A DNA stretch of 19,734 nt from Actinomycetes bacterium (GTDB taxonomy: Bacteria; Actinomycetota; Acidimicrobiia; Acidimicrobiales; Microtrichaceae). The notes beneath the pieces are model-generated. The model was not told where the DNA came from, made no database searches, and was given only the letters and a program-made list of their open reading frames with translations. The stretch spans positions 1 to 19,734 of the forward strand of contig JAEWED010000089.1 of assembly GCA_023389745.1 (NCBI GenBank), written 5' to 3'. Made by a program: the position numbers and the translations under genes. This document shows positions 7,428 through 14,243 of this stretch, one piece after another (position 1 is the stretch's first letter; each line of letters opens with the position of its first letter).

Positions 7428-7619
7428 TCAGGACGCGAGCTGCGTCGCGGGCTCGCCGAGCAGGCGGATCTCGAGGATGTCCTCGATGAGGTCCGCACAG
7501 CCGCCGCAGTCGCCACCGGCGCCGCAGCGCGCGGTGATGTCGTCAAGGTCGTTGGCGCCCAGACCCGCCTCCGCATGGATGCGGCGGTCGCTCACCCCGA
7601 AGCAGTGACAGACGATCAC
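7428..7619 (-). CDS. bfd: Bacterioferritin-associated ferredoxin, [2Fe-2S] (Bfd type)
   Basis: Bfd-type ferredoxins bind bacterioferritin and pass electrons to its core to release stored iron. From the GTG at 7619 the product is 63 aa. Cysteines fall at positions 4, 6, 38 and 41, the exact spacing of E. coli Bfd; Cys32 is additional. The opening VIVCHCFGVSD and the later GDCGGCADLIEDIL match the BFD-like Fer2 family. The open frame runs much further upstream, but that region lacks similarity to the family. The chosen GTG has no ribosome binding site; instead TAACAT lies seven bases upstream, pointing to a leaderless message. The gene precedes bfr on the same strand, which supports a joint role in iron storage and release. 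Confidence 0.9.
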   Translation of the reverse strand: MIVCHCFGVSDRRIHAEAGLGANDLDDITARCGAGGDCGGCADLIEDILEIRLLGEPATQLAS

Positions 7620-7626
7620 GGAGGTG

Positions 7627-7632
7627 ATGTTA
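7627..7632 (-). promoter_or_regulatory. -10 box (TAACAT) of a likely leaderless bfd promoter
   Basis: Read on the - strand, TAACAT lies seven bases before the GTG of bfd, placing the expected transcription start at or next to the start codon. A weak -35-like TGGACT lies about 18 bases further upstream. There is no ribosome binding site for this start. Confidence 0.5.
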
Positions 7633-7726
7633 AGCAGCCTGAACCAGAGAAGTCCAGACCCCATCACGACTCCGGCGAAGGTCAGTTGTCCTGTGACCCC
7701 CGACACGGGCGCTTCGATGCCACGGG

Positions 7727-7732
7727 TACGCT
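7727..7732 (+). promoter_or_regulatory. -10 box (TACGCT) of a likely leaderless promoter for the ABM-domain gene
   Basis: TACGCT lies seven bases before the ATG at 7740. The 120-bp gap to bfd therefore appears to hold two divergent leaderless promoters. No Shine-Dalgarno sequence precedes the ATG. Confidence 0.5.
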
Positions 7733-7739
7733 GCGGCGC

Positions 7740-8042
7740 ATGCTGATCGTCTCCGGAATCATCTCCGTCGAAGCCGCCGACCACGATGCGATGGTCGAGC
7801 TCATCGGCCCGCTCGTCGAGGCCACCCGTGCCGAGGACGGGAACCTCAGCTACGGCTTCTACGCGGACCCGTCCGCTCCCGGCGTCTTCCGCGTCTACGA
7901 GGAGTGGGCCGACACCGACGTCATGGCCACGCACATGGCGACCGACCACATGGCGACGTTCCTCGTGGGCATGGGCGGCCTCGCCGTCACCGGCACCGAG
8001 CTGCACCAGCACACGGTGTCGGAGTCGTCCCGCCTGATGTAG
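7740..8042 (+). CDS. ABM-domain protein (antibiotic biosynthesis monooxygenase-like / putative quinol monooxygenase)
   Basis: The 100-aa product has the dimeric alpha/beta-barrel ABM pattern. An N-terminal strand (VSGIISVEAADHDAM) is followed by a helix with LVEATRAEDGNLSYGFY, then FRVYEEWAD, and a helix with HMATDHMATFL. Relatives include YgiN-like quinol monooxygenases and haem-degrading IsdG-type enzymes, and the order EDGNLSYGFY ... EEW is typical of the YgiN group. The exact substrate cannot be read from sequence. I chose the ATG at 7740 because it begins the first conserved strand and lies seven bases after a TACGCT box; the upstream extension is a shadow of the bfd region. The gene is divergent from bfd. 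A haem-iron role would fit the neighbours but is speculative. Confidence 0.8.
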   Translation: MLIVSGIISVEAADHDAMVELIGPLVEATRAEDGNLSYGFYADPSAPGVFRVYEEWADTDVMATHMATDHMATFLVGMGGLAVTGTELHQHTVSESSRLM

Positions 8043-8050
8043 CCCGCCGG

Positions 8051-8096
8051 CCGCTCAGGCCGCGGCGGCTCTGCTCACCGCTCAGGCCGCGGCGGC
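8051..8096. repeat. Direct repeat duplicating the 3' end and stop codon of the polyprenyl synthase gene
   Basis: A 19-base sequence (CCGCTCAGGCCGCGGCGGC) occurs at 8051-8069 and again at 8078-8096, offset 27 bases. Each copy contains TCA, the reverse complement of the TGA stop; the copy at 8078-8096 holds the stop in use. Confidence 0.8.
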
Positions 8097-9074
8097 CTCG
8101 ACGCTGTCGAGCAGGTAGTCGGCCGCAGCGGTCAGTCCGACCACGCCGGGGCTGTCGGGCAGCTCGGCCAGCGCACGTCGACCGGAGTCCGCGTACTCGG
8201 CCGCCTTCGCGATCGCCCGGTCGATGCCGTCGCCGTCACGCACGATCTCGGCGGCGCGGTCACGCTGGGTCGGATCGACCGGCCCGCCGAGCAGGTCGCG
8301 CAGCTCGGCACCGTGCGGGCCGTCCAGGCTCCACAGCACGGGCAGCGTGTAGACGCCCTCTTCCATGTCGTGGCCGGTCGGCTTGCCCATCTCGGCCTCG
8401 CTCGAGACCAGGTCGAGCACGTCGTCGACGATCTGGAACGCCATGCCGTAGCTGTACCCGAAGGTCGTCAGGGCATCGATGTGGGGGCGGGGCAGGTCGG
8501 CGACCAGGCCGCCGATGCGGCAGCTGGCGCCGAGCAGCGAGGCGGTCTTGCCGTCGATGGCCCGCAGGTACAGCTCCTCGGTGCGACCCAGGTCGAAGGA
8601 GTGCTGCAGCTCGAGCAGCTGTCCCTCGCAGAGCCGGCCGATGGTGTTGGCGAGCAGGCCGGCGACCTCGACGCCGAGCGACGCGGCCAGCTCGGAGGCA
8701 CGGGCGAGCAGGAAATCGCCCGCGAGGATGGCCTTGAGGTTGCCCCAGCGAGCGTTGACGCTGTCGACGGTGCGGCGCACGTCGGCTTCGTCCATGACGT
8801 CGTCGTGGTAGAGCGACCCCAGGTGCACCAGCTCGACGGCCACGCCGCCGGTGATCGCGTCCTCGGATGCCGGGGCGTCGAGCGCCAGGGCCGTGGCGGC
8901 CGCGGCGATGGTGAAGCCGGGGCGCACCCGCTTGCCGCCCGCCGCGATCAGGTGCGACGAGATCTCGGTCAGGAAGACGTTGGACGAGCTCACGGAGTCG
9001 AGCAGCTGCGACTCGATGCGAGCGAGATCGTCTGCCATCGACGGCATGACCTGCAGGGGGTTGGTTCCGGCCAC
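8082..9074 (-). CDS. Polyprenyl diphosphate synthase (trans-isoprenyl, probably long-chain)
   Basis: This enzyme elongates an allylic diphosphate with isopentenyl diphosphate units. From the GTG at 9074 the product is 330 aa. It contains GGKRVRP (46-52), the first aspartate-rich motif DDVMD (91-95), GDFLLARA (119-126), GKT (175-177) and the second aspartate-rich motif DDVLD (217-221). Residues four and five before the first motif are small (Ser87, Gly86), which in this family favours long products such as menaquinone side chains; the chain length itself is unproven. The longer open frame to 9233 adds unrelated sequence. GTG 9074 lies seven bases after TATCTT, suggesting a leaderless start; ATG 9047 or 9038 are alternatives. 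It is divergent from clpC. Confidence 0.92.
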   Translation of the reverse strand: MAGTNPLQVMPSMADDLARIESQLLDSVSSSNVFLTEISSHLIAAGGKRVRPGFTIAAAATALALDAPASEDAITGGVAVELVHLGSLYHDDVMDEADVRRTVDSVNARWGNLKAILAGDFLLARASELAASLGVEVAGLLANTIGRLCEGQLLELQHSFDLGRTEELYLRAIDGKTASLLGASCRIGGLVADLPRPHIDALTTFGYSYGMAFQIVDDVLDLVSSEAEMGKPTGHDMEEGVYTLPVLWSLDGPHGAELRDLLGGPVDPTQRDRAAEIVRDGDGIDRAIAKAAEYADSGRRALAELPDSPGVVGLTAAADYLLDSVEAAAA

Positions 9075-9081
9075 GGCCACG

Positions 9082-9087
9082 AAGATA
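9082..9087 (-). promoter_or_regulatory. -10 box (TATCTT) of a likely leaderless promoter for the polyprenyl synthase gene
   Basis: On the - strand TATCTT is followed by seven bases and then GTG in frame with the conserved protein. No ribosome binding site precedes this GTG, and the in-frame ATGs downstream have only weak ones. Confidence 0.45.
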
Positions 9088-9215
9088 CCCGCCCGGGACG
9101 GCAGGACCCCATGCGGCGGCCTGCGGGCGCGGTGACATGCGTCGTGCGGATCGATGGAACTCCGCTGAAAACCTGTGGGAACGGCCGGCTGGGCCGACAG
9201 TGCAGCGGGAACCCG

Positions 9216-9241
9216 GGAACTCGTTGTCATCACCCGGCGTT
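9216..9241 (+). promoter_or_regulatory. Candidate SigR/SigH-type promoter of clpC, overlapping a -10 (TACACT)
   Basis: GGAAC at 9216-9220, an 18-base spacer, and GTT at 9239-9241 match the GGAAY-N18-GTT form known for SigR of Streptomyces and SigH of mycobacteria, which respond to thiol-oxidative stress. Overlapping it, TACACT at 9241-9246 could act as a housekeeping -10. The clpC gene is a known member of this kind of stress regulon in several actinobacteria. Confidence 0.5.
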
Positions 9242-9263
9242 ACACTGATCTCACACCATTTCT

Positions 9264-9269
9264 GGGAGG
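9264..9269 (+). promoter_or_regulatory. Ribosome binding site of clpC
   Basis: GGGAGG lies seven bases before the GTG at 9277 and picks that start over upstream in-frame starts. The GTG begins the invariant MFERFTDRAR N-terminus. Confidence 0.8.
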
Positions 9270-9276
9270 CAGCAAC

Positions 9277-11805
9277 GTGTTCGAACGCTTCACCGACCGA
9301 GCCCGTCGGGTGGTCGTGCTGGCTCAAGAGGAGGCGCGCCTCCTCAATCACAACTACATCGGCACCGAGCACATCCTGCTCGGGCTCATCCACGAGGGTG
9401 AGGGCGTCGCCGCCAAGGCGCTCGAGTCGCTGGGCATCTCGCTCGAGGCCGTGCGCCAGCAGGTCGAGGAGATCATCGGCCAGGGCGGCTCCTCGCCGTC
9501 GGGCCACATCCCCTTCACGCCCCGCGCCAAGAAGGTCCTCGAGCTGTCGCTGCGCGAGGCGCTCCAGCTCGGTCACAACTACATCGGCACCGAGCACATC
9601 CTGCTCGGGCTCATCCGCGAGGGTGAGGGCGTCGCCGCGCAGGTCCTCGTCAAGCTCGGCGCGGACCTCTCACGTGTCCGCCAGCAGGTCATCCAGCTGC
9701 TGTCGGGCTACCCCGGCGCCACCGGCCAGCCCCAGCAGGGCGGCGAGAAGGCAGCTGCGGGCACCGGCTCGTCGAGCGACACGCCCTCGGGCTCGCTCGT
9801 GCTCGACCAGTTCGGCCGCAACTTCACCCAGCTCGCGCGTGACAAGAAGCTCGACCCCGTCATCGGCCGCGACCGCGAGACCGAGCGGATGATGCAGGTG
9901 CTCTCGCGCCGCACCAAGAACAACCCCGTCCTCGTGGGCGAGCCCGGCGTCGGCAAGACCGCCATCGTCGAGGGCCTCGCCCAGGCGATCGCCGCCGACA
10001 ACGTGCCCGAGACGCTCCAGGGCAAGCAGCTCTACACCCTCGACCTCGGTGCGCTGGTGGCGGGCTCCCGCTACCGCGGCGACTTCGAGGAGCGCCTCAA
10101 GAAGGTGCTGAAGGAGATCAAGACCCGCGGCGACATCATCCTGTTCATCGACGAGATCCACACCCTCGTCGGTGCGGGTGCCGCCGAGGGTGCGATCGAC
10201 GCGGCGTCGATCCTCAAGCCGATGCTCGCCCGTGGCGAGCTGCAGACCATCGGCGCCACGACCCTGGACGAGTACCGCAAGCACCTCGAGAAGGACGCGG
10301 CGCTCGAGCGTCGATTCCAGAAGGTCGTCGTCGACGAGCCCACCGTCGCCCACACCATCGAGATCCTCAAGGGCCTGCGCGAGCGCTACGAGCAGCACCA
10401 CCGGGTCACGATCACCGATCAGGCCCTCGTGGCGGCCGCCAACCTGGCCGACCGCTACATCTCGGACCGCTTCCTGCCCGACAAGGCCATCGACCTCATC
10501 GACGAGGCCGGCTCCCGCCTGCGCATCCGCCGCATGCAGACGCCGCCCGACTACCGCGAGATCGAGAACGAGCTCGCAGAGGTCGTCCGTCTGAAGAAGG
10601 ACGCCGTCGAGTCGCAGAACTTCGAAGAGGCGGGCACCCTGCGTGACCGCGAGAAGGAGCTGCTCGCCAAGAAGGAGGCGAAGGACGTCGAGATGAAGGC
10701 CGCGGGTGTCGACCTCTTCGACGAGGTCGACGAGGAGGGCATCGCAGAGGTGCTCTCGCTGTGGACCGGCATCCCCGTCTACAAGCTCTCCGAGGAAGAG
10801 ACCTCGAAGCTGCTGCGCATGGAGGACGTGCTCCACGAGCGTGTCATCGGCCAGGAGCAGGCCATCAAGGCCGTCTCCCAGGCGATCCGCCGCACCCGTG
10901 CCGGCCTGAAGGATCCGAAGCGTCCCTCCGGTTCGTTCATCTTCCTGGGCCCGTCGGGCGTGGGTAAGACCGAGCTGGCCAAGACGCTCGCCGAGTTCCT
11001 CTTCGGCGACGAGACCGCCATGATCAGCCTCGACATGTCCGAGTACATGGAGAAGCACACGGTCAGCCGTCTCGTGGGCTCGCCCCCCGGCTACGTCGGG
11101 TACGAAGAGGGCGGCCAGCTCACAGAGGCCGTGCGCCGCAAGCCGTTCTCGGTCGTGCTCTTCGACGAGATCGAGAAGGCCCACCCGGACGTCTTCAACA
11201 CGCTGCTGCAGATCCTCGAAGAGGGTCGCCTGACCGACTCCCAGGGTCGTTCGGTCGACTTCCGCAACACCGTGCTGATCATGACCTCGAACCTGGGCAC
11301 CGCCGATCTCCGCAAGGCGAACGTCGGCTTCTCCAAGCGTGACGAGGCCGTCACGTACGAGAAGATGAAGGAGAAGGTCAACGAGGCGCTGAAGGCCCAC
11401 TTCCGCCCCGAGTTCCTGAACCGCATCGACGACGTCATCGTCTTCCACGAGCTGTCGAAGAAGGAGGTGACCACGATCGTCGACCTGATGATCAAGCGGG
11501 TCGCCGAGCAGCTCGTCGGGCTGGGCATGGGTCTCGAGGTCACCGAGCCGGCCAAGCTCCTGCTGGCCGATCGGGGCTACGACCCGACTCTGGGCGCACG
11601 GCCGCTGCGTCGTGCGATCCAGCGCCTGGTCGAGGACCCGGTCTCCGAGCGGCTGCTCTACAAGGAGTTCCACGCCGGCCAGACGATCCTCGTCGACGTC
11701 GCTCCGGACCCGGAGAACGAGAACGAGCAGATCTTCACCTTCACCGGTGTCGAGGGCTTCACCCCGCCGCCGATCGAGGAGCTCGTCGTCTCCACCGACG
11801 GCTGA
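9277..11805 (+). CDS. clpC: ATP-dependent Clp protease ATP-binding subunit ClpC
   Basis: ClpC is a hexameric AAA+ unfoldase that feeds proteins to ClpP. The 842-aa product has two N-terminal Clp-N repeats (about 1-70 and 78-145), each with HNYIGTEHILLGLI. AAA-1 follows with Walker A GEPGVGKT (221-228), Walker B ILFIDE (288-293) and a pore segment near 263-270. A UVR/middle-domain segment lies around 440-467. AAA-2 has Walker A GPSGVGKT (558-565), pore motif GYVG (605-608), Walker B VVLFDE (626-631) and the ClpP-docking VGF loop (683-685). All catalytic motifs are intact. The GTG start has a strong ribosome binding site. A SigR/SigH-like promoter lies upstream and a strong terminator downstream, so it looks monocistronic. 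The usual lsr2 gene ahead of clpC is absent. Confidence 0.98.
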   Translation: MFERFTDRARRVVVLAQEEARLLNHNYIGTEHILLGLIHEGEGVAAKALESLGISLEAVRQQVEEIIGQGGSSPSGHIPFTPRAKKVLELSLREALQLGHNYIGTEHILLGLIREGEGVAAQVLVKLGADLSRVRQQVIQLLSGYPGATGQPQQGGEKAAAGTGSSSDTPSGSLVLDQFGRNFTQLARDKKLDPVIGRDRETERMMQVLSRRTKNNPVLVGEPGVGKTAIVEGLAQAIAADNVPETLQGKQLYTLDLGALVAGSRYRGDFEERLKKVLKEIKTRGDIILFIDEIHTLVGAGAAEGAIDAASILKPMLARGELQTIGATTLDEYRKHLEKDAALERRFQKVVVDEPTVAHTIEILKGLRERYEQHHRVTITDQALVAAANLADRYISDRFLPDKAIDLIDEAGSRLRIRRMQTPPDYREIENELAEVVRLKKDAVESQNFEEAGTLRDREKELLAKKEAKDVEMKAAGVDLFDEVDEEGIAEVLSLWTGIPVYKLSEEETSKLLRMEDVLHERVIGQEQAIKAVSQAIRRTRAGLKDPKRPSGSFIFLGPSGVGKTELAKTLAEFLFGDETAMISLDMSEYMEKHTVSRLVGSPPGYVGYEEGGQLTEAVRRKPFSVVLFDEIEKAHPDVFNTLLQILEEGRLTDSQGRSVDFRNTVLIMTSNLGTADLRKANVGFSKRDEAVTYEKMKEKVNEALKAHFRPEFLNRIDDVIVFHELSKKEVTTIVDLMIKRVAEQLVGLGMGLEVTEPAKLLLADRGYDPTLGARPLRRAIQRLVEDPVSERLLYKEFHAGQTILVDVAPDPENENEQIFTFTGVEGFTPPPIEELVVSTDG
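9348..9638 (+). repeat. Near-identical 66-bp direct repeats in the two Clp-N units of clpC
   Basis: Bases 9348-9413 and 9573-9638 (offset 225 bp, 75 codons) differ at one position only, a His/Arg codon change. All other codons, including synonymous positions, are identical over 22 codons, although the flanking parts of the two Clp-N units have diverged. Conversion between units or strong codon constraint could explain this. Confidence 0.85.
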
Positions 11806-11828
11806 TCACCCGTACCGCCAGACACTGC

Positions 11829-11856
11829 ACTCGACCGGCCTTCGGGCCGGTCGAGT
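11829..11856. terminator. Rho-independent-like terminator after clpC
   Basis: A 12-bp perfect stem, ACTCGACCGGCC paired with its complement, closes on a TTCG tetraloop 23 bases after the clpC stop. No T-run follows, as expected in this GC range. It could also stop transcripts coming from selO on the other strand. Confidence 0.85.
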
Positions 11857-11911
11857 CGCGTCCGGGGCCAGGTCGCTCGCGATCTCGGCCAACGGCGGGT
11901 CGGGTTCCGCC

Positions 11912-12058
11912 CAACTGCGCGCCGGGTGGTCGTCAGGCGACGCCGTGGCGCGCAGATCGGCAGCTGCGCGTGGGGCGGTCGCTGGGCGACGCCGTGGCGC
12001 GCAGGTCGGCAGCTGCGCGTGGGGCGGTCGCTGGGCGACGCTGTGGCGCGCAGATCGC
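11912..12058. repeat. Three 49-bp tandem repeats in the gene-free stretch between clpC and selO
   Basis: Units lie at 11912-11960, 11961-12009 and 12010-12058. The last two agree at 46 of 49 bases; the first agrees with the second at 41 of 49. A degenerate partial unit may follow at 12059-12077. The 49-bp period is not a multiple of three and no gene-like protein is encoded. Each unit junction has a 7-bp inverted repeat, CGCGCAG...CTGCGCG, with an 8-base loop. The whole interval 11806-12128 (323 bp) otherwise contains only the clpC terminator and no gene I can support. Confidence 0.9.
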
Positions 12059-12128
12059 CGATCCGTGGGCGGGTTGCGGCAGCGTGGTCAGACTTCGACG
12101 ATGCAACCCACCGGGTCGCGGCGGACCG

Positions 12129-13607
12129 TCAGGTGCCGCAGAAGGTGACGTGCGGGCGGGCGTCGGCCGGCGCCGGCCGGGCCAGCGGCTCGTCGTCCGC
12201 CGGATCGGTGAACGGGTCGCGGAGCACGTCGACGAGTCGGTCGACGAGCGCCAGGTCACCCGCCGTCGCTGCGTCGAGCGCCTGCTCGACCAGGTGGTTG
12301 CGGGGGATCACCGCCGGGTTGACCCCGTCCATCTCGTCGGCCACCGCGTCGGCGGCGAGGCTGCGCTCGGACACCGTCGCCTGCCAGCGGGTCGACCACT
12401 CGTCGAACACGTCGGGCTCGGTGAACAGCGACCGTGCGGGCGCGACGTCGCCGCGGAGCACTGACGACAGCGAGCGGAACGCCGAGGTCATGTCGATCGC
12501 CTGCGCGTGCAGCATCCCGAGGAGCTCGTCCGCGAGCGTCGCATCCACGTCGAGTCCGGCCAGGCCGAGCTTCGCTCGCATGCCGGCGTCGAAGCGACGG
12601 GTGAAGTGCCCCGGGAACGACTCGAGCACACCGGTCGCGTTCGCGATCGCCGCGTCGGTGTCGGGGCCGAGCAGCGGCAGCATCGCCTCGGCGAGCCGGG
12701 CGAGGTTCCACTGCATGATCATCGGCTGGTTGCCGTAGGCGTAGCGCCCGCCGTGGTCGATCGAGCTGAACACCGTCGCCGGGTCGAACCGGTCCATGAA
12801 CGCACACGGTCCGTAGTCGATCGTCTCGCCCGAGATCGTCACGTTGTCGGTGTTCATCACGCCGTGGATGAAGCCGACGAGCATCCACTGCGCGACCAGC
12901 TCGGCCTGCGCCACGAGCACTCGGTCGTAGAACGCCAGGTAGGGCTCGTCCGCGTCACGGGCCTCGGGGTGGTGACGCTCGATCGCATAGTCGGCGAGGC
13001 GACGCAGCAGCTCGACATCGCCGGTCGCCGTTGCGAACTGGAAGGTGCCGACGCGCAGGTGGCTCGCCGCGACGCGGACCAGCACGGCCCCGGGCATCTC
13101 GGTCTCACGCCGGACCGTCTCGCCGGTCGCGAGCACGGCGAGGGCCCGGGTGGTGGGGATGCCGAGGGCGTGCATCGCCTCGCCCATGACGTACTCGCGC
13201 AGCATCGGGCCGACCAGGGCCTTGCCGTCACCGCCCCGCGAGAACGGTGTCCGGCCCGAGCCCTTCAGGTGCAGGTCGCGCCGTCGTCCGGAGTCGTCGA
13301 CGACCTCGCCGAGCAGCAGGGCCCGGCCGTCACCCAGGCGGGGCGAGTAGTTGCCGAACTGGTGGCCCGCGTAGGCCTGCGCGACCGGTGCGCTGCCCGG
13401 CACGGTCGCGTTGCCGACGAGCACGTCGACGCCCGAGGACGATCGCAGCTGTGCGACGTCGAGACCGAGCTCCGCGGCGAGCGGCTCGTTGAGCTCGAGC
13501 AGCGACGGCGCGGGCGCCGTTGCCGCCTGCCAGGGTTCGTACAGCCCGGTCAGCGAGCTGACGAAGGTGTCGTCGAAGTCGATCAGGGCCGTTCCGGTGG
13601 TGGACAT
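12129..13607 (-). CDS. selO: Protein adenylyltransferase SelO (YdiU family)
   Basis: SelO has a protein-kinase-like fold with ATP bound in flipped orientation. It transfers AMP to Ser, Thr or Tyr of target proteins and is linked to redox stress. The 492-aa product has AGHQFGNYSPRLGDGRA (80-96), KGSGRTPFSRGGDGKA (115-130), Glu138 in REYV, GFIHGVMNTDN (245-255) and DYGPCAFMDRFDP (264-276). Lys115, Glu138, Asp254, Asn255 and Asp264 match the catalytic and metal residues of the characterised Pseudomonas protein. The C-terminus ends Phe-Cys-Gly-Thr, with Cys490 where eukaryotic SelO carries selenocysteine. The ATG at 13607 begins the conserved part and follows a TAGCCT box by eight bases. It is divergent from the PH-like membrane protein gene. 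Confidence 0.95.
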   Translation of the reverse strand: MSTTGTALIDFDDTFVSSLTGLYEPWQAATAPAPSLLELNEPLAAELGLDVAQLRSSSGVDVLVGNATVPGSAPVAQAYAGHQFGNYSPRLGDGRALLLGEVVDDSGRRRDLHLKGSGRTPFSRGGDGKALVGPMLREYVMGEAMHALGIPTTRALAVLATGETVRRETEMPGAVLVRVAASHLRVGTFQFATATGDVELLRRLADYAIERHHPEARDADEPYLAFYDRVLVAQAELVAQWMLVGFIHGVMNTDNVTISGETIDYGPCAFMDRFDPATVFSSIDHGGRYAYGNQPMIMQWNLARLAEAMLPLLGPDTDAAIANATGVLESFPGHFTRRFDAGMRAKLGLAGLDVDATLADELLGMLHAQAIDMTSAFRSLSSVLRGDVAPARSLFTEPDVFDEWSTRWQATVSERSLAADAVADEMDGVNPAVIPRNHLVEQALDAATAGDLALVDRLVDVLRDPFTDPADDEPLARPAPADARPHVTFCGT

Positions 13608-13615
13608 CGACGACG

Positions 13616-13621
13616 AGGCTA
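13616..13621 (-). promoter_or_regulatory. -10 box (TAGCCT) of a likely leaderless selO promoter
   Basis: On the - strand TAGCCT is followed by eight bases and then the selO ATG. There is no Shine-Dalgarno sequence. The gap to the divergent gene is only 70 bases, so both promoters must lie within it. Confidence 0.45.
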
Positions 13622-13677
13622 CGAGCGCTCGGTGGATGTGGCTCGTCGCGTCGAGTCGCGATGGCACACTCGTGGCG

Positions 13678-14232
13678 ATGGGGGAGTCGTCGATACCGCT
13701 GGTGCACGTCCGGGGGCGAGGTCCCCTGGTGCTGCAGCTGCGGCTCGTCGGCGTCATGATCTCGGTGCTCGCCTCGCTGACGACGTGGGCGTTGCTCGCG
13801 CCCGACGACGGTGCGGGCTCGACGCCGCTCCAGCGTGTCGGACTGGCCGTGGTCGTCGCCGCGGCGCTGGCGTGGCAGTTGTGGTTGCTGCGCCCCTCGG
13901 TCGTGGTGACCGCCCACGAGGTCCAGCTGCGAGGGCTGTGGGCGACCACGTCGATGCCGGCCGACGACGTCGTCGCCTTCGAGACGACCATCGTCCGGAT
14001 GCCGCTCGACCTCGTGCAGCGCAACGTGGGGCTGGTGGTCCGTCGAGCCGACGGGACGGCGTCGGTGTTCGGGTGGGTGGGCTGGATGGACATGATCTCG
14101 CCCTTCCTTACCGGTGCGAGCAGACCGCCCACGAGATCGCAGCAGAAGGTGCTGTCCCGGCTCGGGGCGGCGCTGGAGGTCGCACGGGGCAGTCGCCCCG
14201 GCTCCTCCGGGACCGCCGTGGCGCCCCACTAA
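13678..14232 (+). CDS. Two-transmembrane protein with a PH-like domain, function unknown
   Basis: The 184-aa product has two predicted membrane helices (about 22-40 and 53-71) separated by a short acidic loop. A cytosolic region (about 73-150) then resembles small bacterial PH-type membrane proteins, with VVVTAHEVQLRGLW and DVVAFETTIVRMPLDLV. A basic Ser/Pro-rich tail follows. No catalytic motif is visible. The start is uncertain: the ATG at 13678 lies seven bases after CACACT, a near match to the -10 form seen elsewhere here, and an in-frame GTG lies six bases upstream. Its TAA stop forms the first three bases of the -10 box for the next gene. A role in envelope assembly with the adjacent lipoprotein is possible but unproven. 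Confidence 0.75.
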   Translation: MGESSIPLVHVRGRGPLVLQLRLVGVMISVLASLTTWALLAPDDGAGSTPLQRVGLAVVVAAALAWQLWLLRPSVVVTAHEVQLRGLWATTSMPADDVVAFETTIVRMPLDLVQRNVGLVVRRADGTASVFGWVGWMDMISPFLTGASRPPTRSQQKVLSRLGAALEVARGSRPGSSGTAVAPH

Positions 14233-14235
14233 CCT
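14230..14235 (+). promoter_or_regulatory. -10 box (TAACCT) of a likely leaderless promoter, containing the stop codon of the upstream gene
   Basis: TAACCT begins with the TAA that ends the PH-like gene and lies eight bases before the GTG at 14244. No Shine-Dalgarno sequence precedes that GTG. Confidence 0.45.
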
Positions 14236-14243
14236 CGGCCGCT

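Noticed and set aside
7622..7640. IdeR/DtxR-like iron box over the bfd promoter
   Set aside because: By eye only about half of the 19 positions match the consensus, and symmetry is poor.
9163..9173. ClgR-like half-site CGCTGAAAACC upstream of clpC
   Set aside because: The left half fits the ClgR pattern but the right half should read GCG and does not, so the match is too weak.
9670..11673. 667-aa open frame on the - strand opposite clpC
   Set aside because: It is a Leu/Val/Asp-rich shadow produced by clpC codon bias; nothing recognisable is present.
11912..12058. CRISPR array
   Set aside because: The 49-bp units are directly adjacent with no unique spacers, and no cas gene is near.
12071..12109. 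Inverted repeat GGGTTGC/GCAACCC as a selO terminator
   Set aside because: The stem is only 7 bp with a 25-base loop, so it is not convincing as a terminator.
11926..12738. Open frames on the + strand through the 49-bp repeats into selO
   Set aside because: The repeat period is not a multiple of three, and the rest is antisense to selO; no start signal or domain is visible.
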